Shown in pieces: positions 31,200 through 34,041 of a stretch of DNA of 34,041 nt; within the stretch, counting starts at the first letter, position 1, and every line of letters begins with the position of its first letter. Under the pieces are notes generated by a model that had not been told where the DNA came from, ran no database searches, and was given only the letters and a program-made list of their open reading frames with translations. Source of the DNA: Ganoderma boninense (lineage: Eukaryota > Basidiomycota > Agaricomycetes > Polyporales > Polyporaceae); assembly GCA_002900995.3 (NCBI GenBank), contig PJEW03000032.1, forward strand, positions 1 to 34,041. Direction: 5' to 3'. Position numbers and translations under genes: made by a program.

Positions 31200-31640
31200 C
31201 ACCCTTGGCTCCACGAACTACCCTCCGAGTCCTCGGACCGCCCTCGAATAAGCTCCTTTGTCTGTTCCGACTCGCGTCCTCTGCTCGCTCGAACTACTAC
31301 TCTGGTCAAATGTCGCTTCAGATAGAACATGATCGAATGTCTGGTCCTGGCTAGCCACTGTGAACTCGCCAAATCTTCAAGCTAACCACGGAGCAGACCG
31401 CCAGTACGACAATGCAGAGCACATATGGACGCGTGTGTAAGTGCAACCTCACTCTTGTTATTGTGCCACATGCGGGAAACCCCGAGCCTGACGTCCCTAG
31501 TCACGAACAGGCTTCCAATGTGGGCTACCATTCAAGTGTTTTCCAACCACAAAGTTACGAGTCGTTGCTGAGCCACCCCCTCTGGCGCAAGCGGAGCCTT
31601 CTTGCGCCTGCACATCCCCCGAGCGAAGCTGAGTGCATCC

Positions 31641-32311
31641 ATGTCGCCATCCCGAACTCAACGCGTCTCCAAACTCGTGGTGCTCAGCGCCATCCCGCCA
31701 CACGTTACGGGCAAATCACCTCGGCGCCGTCGCAGAGCAGCCGGCTGTTACACTAAACCCGGCCCCTCGCCACTTCGCCGCAGCTTCACCGCTCACGACC
31801 TTCTGCGCCAGGCTGCCAAAGCTGCCAGAGAGCCCCAGTACTCCAACCCATACAACAGCCAGGACTGTTGTTACCACTATCTGTTCCCGCCGGGTGCGTT
31901 CTTTCATGTCATCACATCATCTATCTAGCTCAATTCGCCATTTGGCCACTGCAGGGAGTCCATATGAGAGCTGGAATCCCAGGCTCAGCGTCGACTTTTG
32001 GCCTCGGCTCCGCCACGATTGCGATGAACGCCGATTGTGGAAGTACCACTACCTTTTCCCACCTGGTGCGTCTCATTCGTGTGTGTGTGTGTATGCGCAT
32101 CATGCTGACCCACTTCATCATCCTCAGGGAGCCCGTACGAGAGTTGGAACCCAAGGATAGGCATCCACTCTTGGAACGTTGCCCCGACCACAGTGCGGAG
32201 GAGGGTGAAAAGAGGGTGGTAAGGACAGGTACGGGTGTTTGTTCTTCGGCGTCCTCAGCCACTAATCGATTGACACACACGTCCAGGTACTCTCTGCCCG
32301 TAGCAGCATAG
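31641..32311 (+). CDS. Small hypothetical gene with a tandemly duplicated exon
   Basis: Four exons join in phase: 31641-31893, 31955-32065, 32128-32218 and 32287-32311 (TAG). Introns are 61, 62 and 68 bp, all GT-AG, and the first two have the same GTGCGT donor. The exon junction phrase YHYLFPPG-SPYESWNPR appears twice, across intron 1 and across intron 2, so an exon plus intron was duplicated. The N-terminal 45 residues are basic. No family, signal peptide or membrane helix is recognised, and the exact start codon is uncertain. The repeated splice structure is good evidence that the region is, or was, a gene. Confidence 0.5.
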
Positions 32312-32878
32312 GCCGGTCCCTACACTGCCCCTGTTCGAAGTGCCGCTCAGTTGTCAACAGGATGCGGACTTGATTGAGGACCAATTGCGGTCAAGGATGA
32401 TATACTGTATTGGACCTGGCGTTGGCATGTCCTACTCCCCCGACGATCCTGCTCTCATCTCCTCTTTCGCTATACCGATAGCCTCAGTCTGGTCCTGGCT
32501 GGGCCATCTATCATGGCGCACCGTAAGCCTGTCGTTCTAACTCTCGACCCAAAGCTTAGTCTAGCTAATTACGCCCGCTCGATGATCCAACCTCGTTATA
32601 TTCACTGCGCTTCGGGGTCCATCTGGACCTTGAACAATTAATTTACTGGGAGACCAAAGTGGTTTAATGTCATCAGTGCTGCCATGTTGCCATGCGAGTC
32701 GCGAGACGTCCTTTCATCGTCCATACTCGAGGCTCCAGCGTGATGGATGGGGAGGATGGCCATGGTCGTTTGTTACGTCATAGACGCTTTGAGGCTGCGG
32801 GCGATTGGCTCGGAGCACGGCTCTTCGTTAGACGCACACTCCAGCGATATTAACTGACTTTGCACTGTAAAGGCATGA
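32312..32878. other. Intergenic stretch, nothing recognised
   Basis: No convincing open frame or repeat. One plus-strand frame at 32340-32540 has a weak hydrophobic end but no other support. Confidence 0.4.
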
Positions 32879-33880
32879 CCGGGCGAAAGTCACCCGGTAA
32901 GTCACCCGATCTCCAGGTTGTTTTCATCCGCGCACCGAGTGAAAGTAACCCGGGAGGTATAATATTCACTCGGGGACCGGGTTGCTGAAACCGGTTGAAA
33001 AGAACTCGATATTTGGCACCTTTCGTCCGGTCTAAACCGGGTTGTGAGCTGTTGAAAGTCACCCGGTCGGTACAAGGGGCTAAACCGGATGATTATAACC
33101 AGTTTTTCTGGTCACTTTTGTCCGCTCTTCAGGTAGTTTTCAATTGATCTCAGCCTCCCAGAATCTCCGGCACTCGCCATTCACTTATTGAACGCATTCC
33201 AGTTAAAATGTATTGTATCCCTATTACATCGCAATAGACTACACTCCCACACTTCACGGAAAAGCACGACGCCCACCCCAACCGGTGCCGCGACCCGGGA
33301 CCCGTCGCAAGGGTCTCTCGTACAAAGCCAGCAGCAAGACACTTACCCTGCATCCCCCACAGTAGCTCGATACCGCTCTCGCTCACACTCGCCTCGCGTG
33401 CCTCCATGTTGCTCGAATAAAATGCCTGAAAAAGTAGTCAGTATCCATGTAACCGTCGCGCTCACCTGGTCTTCTGATATGGAATGCTGTATCACTGACC
33501 TTGCACCTTCCTACACACTTGAACAGCTTACCTGGCCATCAGGACTCAGAAAAAGGGACTTACATGGTGTTCCGTGTGCGGTGTAGAGGAGGAGGAGGGA
33601 GAAAGAGGGAGAGGCCAAAGGCAGAGAGACGGCCCCGTCGTTATCAGCTGTTCCGAGTGGATGAGTCATCCCGGTTCCGGCCGGCTTGAAGGGCGCTAAT
33701 TCGGGAGATGATTAAAATGAGGCTTAAGTCTTGGCCGGGTTATAAGCATCCGTATTCCGGGTTGTAATGAGACCGGGCCCAAACCGGGTGAAACTCACCC
33801 GGAAGGAAAGTAACTCGGTCACCACCCGGTTTTCGGGTGAACCGGAGTTTTCACCCGTTTCCCGTGTTAAAATCGCCCGG
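32879..33880. mobile_element. Probable non-autonomous element with clustered CACCCGG/CCGGGTG motifs at both ends
   Basis: The ends are CCGGGCGA (32879) and its inverse TCGCCCGG (ending 33880). Within about 220 bases of the left end and 165 bases of the right end, variants of CACCCGG, its complement CCGGGTG, and AAACCGG recur many times in both orientations. Between them they are absent or rare. Dense subterminal motif arrays are typical of transposase-binding ends of DNA transposons. The immediate 8-base flanks do not match, so a target-site duplication is not shown. No transposase is encoded. Confidence 0.5.
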
Positions 33881-34041
33881 AGCCGCCTTCACAGTGTTGC
33901 CGGCCGCCTCCCTCCTTTCCTCGTGCCCGTCTCCCCACCACTTCGTCTTATCGTCGCGCCGTCTGCGCTCCCTGCGCTCCTCAGGTTTCTTCTGTTCTTA
34001 TTTCTGCAGCTCTAATCGAAGAAGACTTTCGGCCTGTTAGC
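33881..34041. other. Pyrimidine-rich window end, nothing recognised
   Basis: CT-rich sequence runs to the window edge. It could be the 5' untranslated region or promoter of a gene outside the window. Confidence 0.3.

Overview
The window looks like a nuclear contig from a filamentous basidiomycete, most likely an Agaricomycete. Genes are cut by many 50-80 bp GT-AG introns, coding regions are GC-rich, the retrotransposon is a chromodomain Ty3/gypsy element, and the transposase-like gene on the right resembles a family I know from mushroom-forming fungi. There is no prokaryotic operon structure. I have not identified the species.

Layout, left to right. Bases 1-1800 are dominated by long C and G runs and look like an unpolished contig end. 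An MPC2-type mitochondrial pyruvate carrier gene (about 3296-4081, +) is easy to recognise but carries small indels. A large P-type cation ATPase gene (6636-11126, +, more than 20 exons) follows. Its 5' third has several apparent 1-base shifts, while the 3' two thirds is clean. From 11.1 to 15.7 kb there are small hypothetical genes, an AT-rich island that looks like a non-autonomous transposon, and a broken two-exon gene at 14492-15219.

The centre (15814-25422, minus strand) is a nearly complete chromovirus with 459-bp LTRs that differ at 2 positions. Its gag and pol frames look intact, apart from a 3.07-kb foldback element (18847-21915) inserted in the reverse transcriptase domain. The foldback element is almost entirely two ~1.49-kb inverted arms around a ~92-bp spacer. 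It is flanked by a 7-bp target-site duplication and has no transposase. The chromovirus also shows two textbook expression and replication signals. One is a -1 frameshift heptamer directly before the gag stop, with a stem-loop 5 nt downstream. The other is an 11-nt self-primer match between the predicted 5' end of its RNA and the primer binding site, as in Tf1 of fission yeast.

Right of the retrotransposon is a ten-exon, transposase-like gene resembling the DUF6729 family (25533-30047, +), with two 1-base frame breaks. After it come a MITE-like element with ~70-bp inverted repeats (30345-31199), a small gene with a tandemly duplicated exon (31641-32311), and a ~1-kb element (32879-33880) whose ends are full of CACCCGG/CCGGGTG motifs.

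The nesting gives a relative order: the local sequence came first, then the chromovirus, then the foldback element. Apart from the two housekeeping genes (pyruvate carrier and cation ATPase), most of the window is accessory and transposon-rich.
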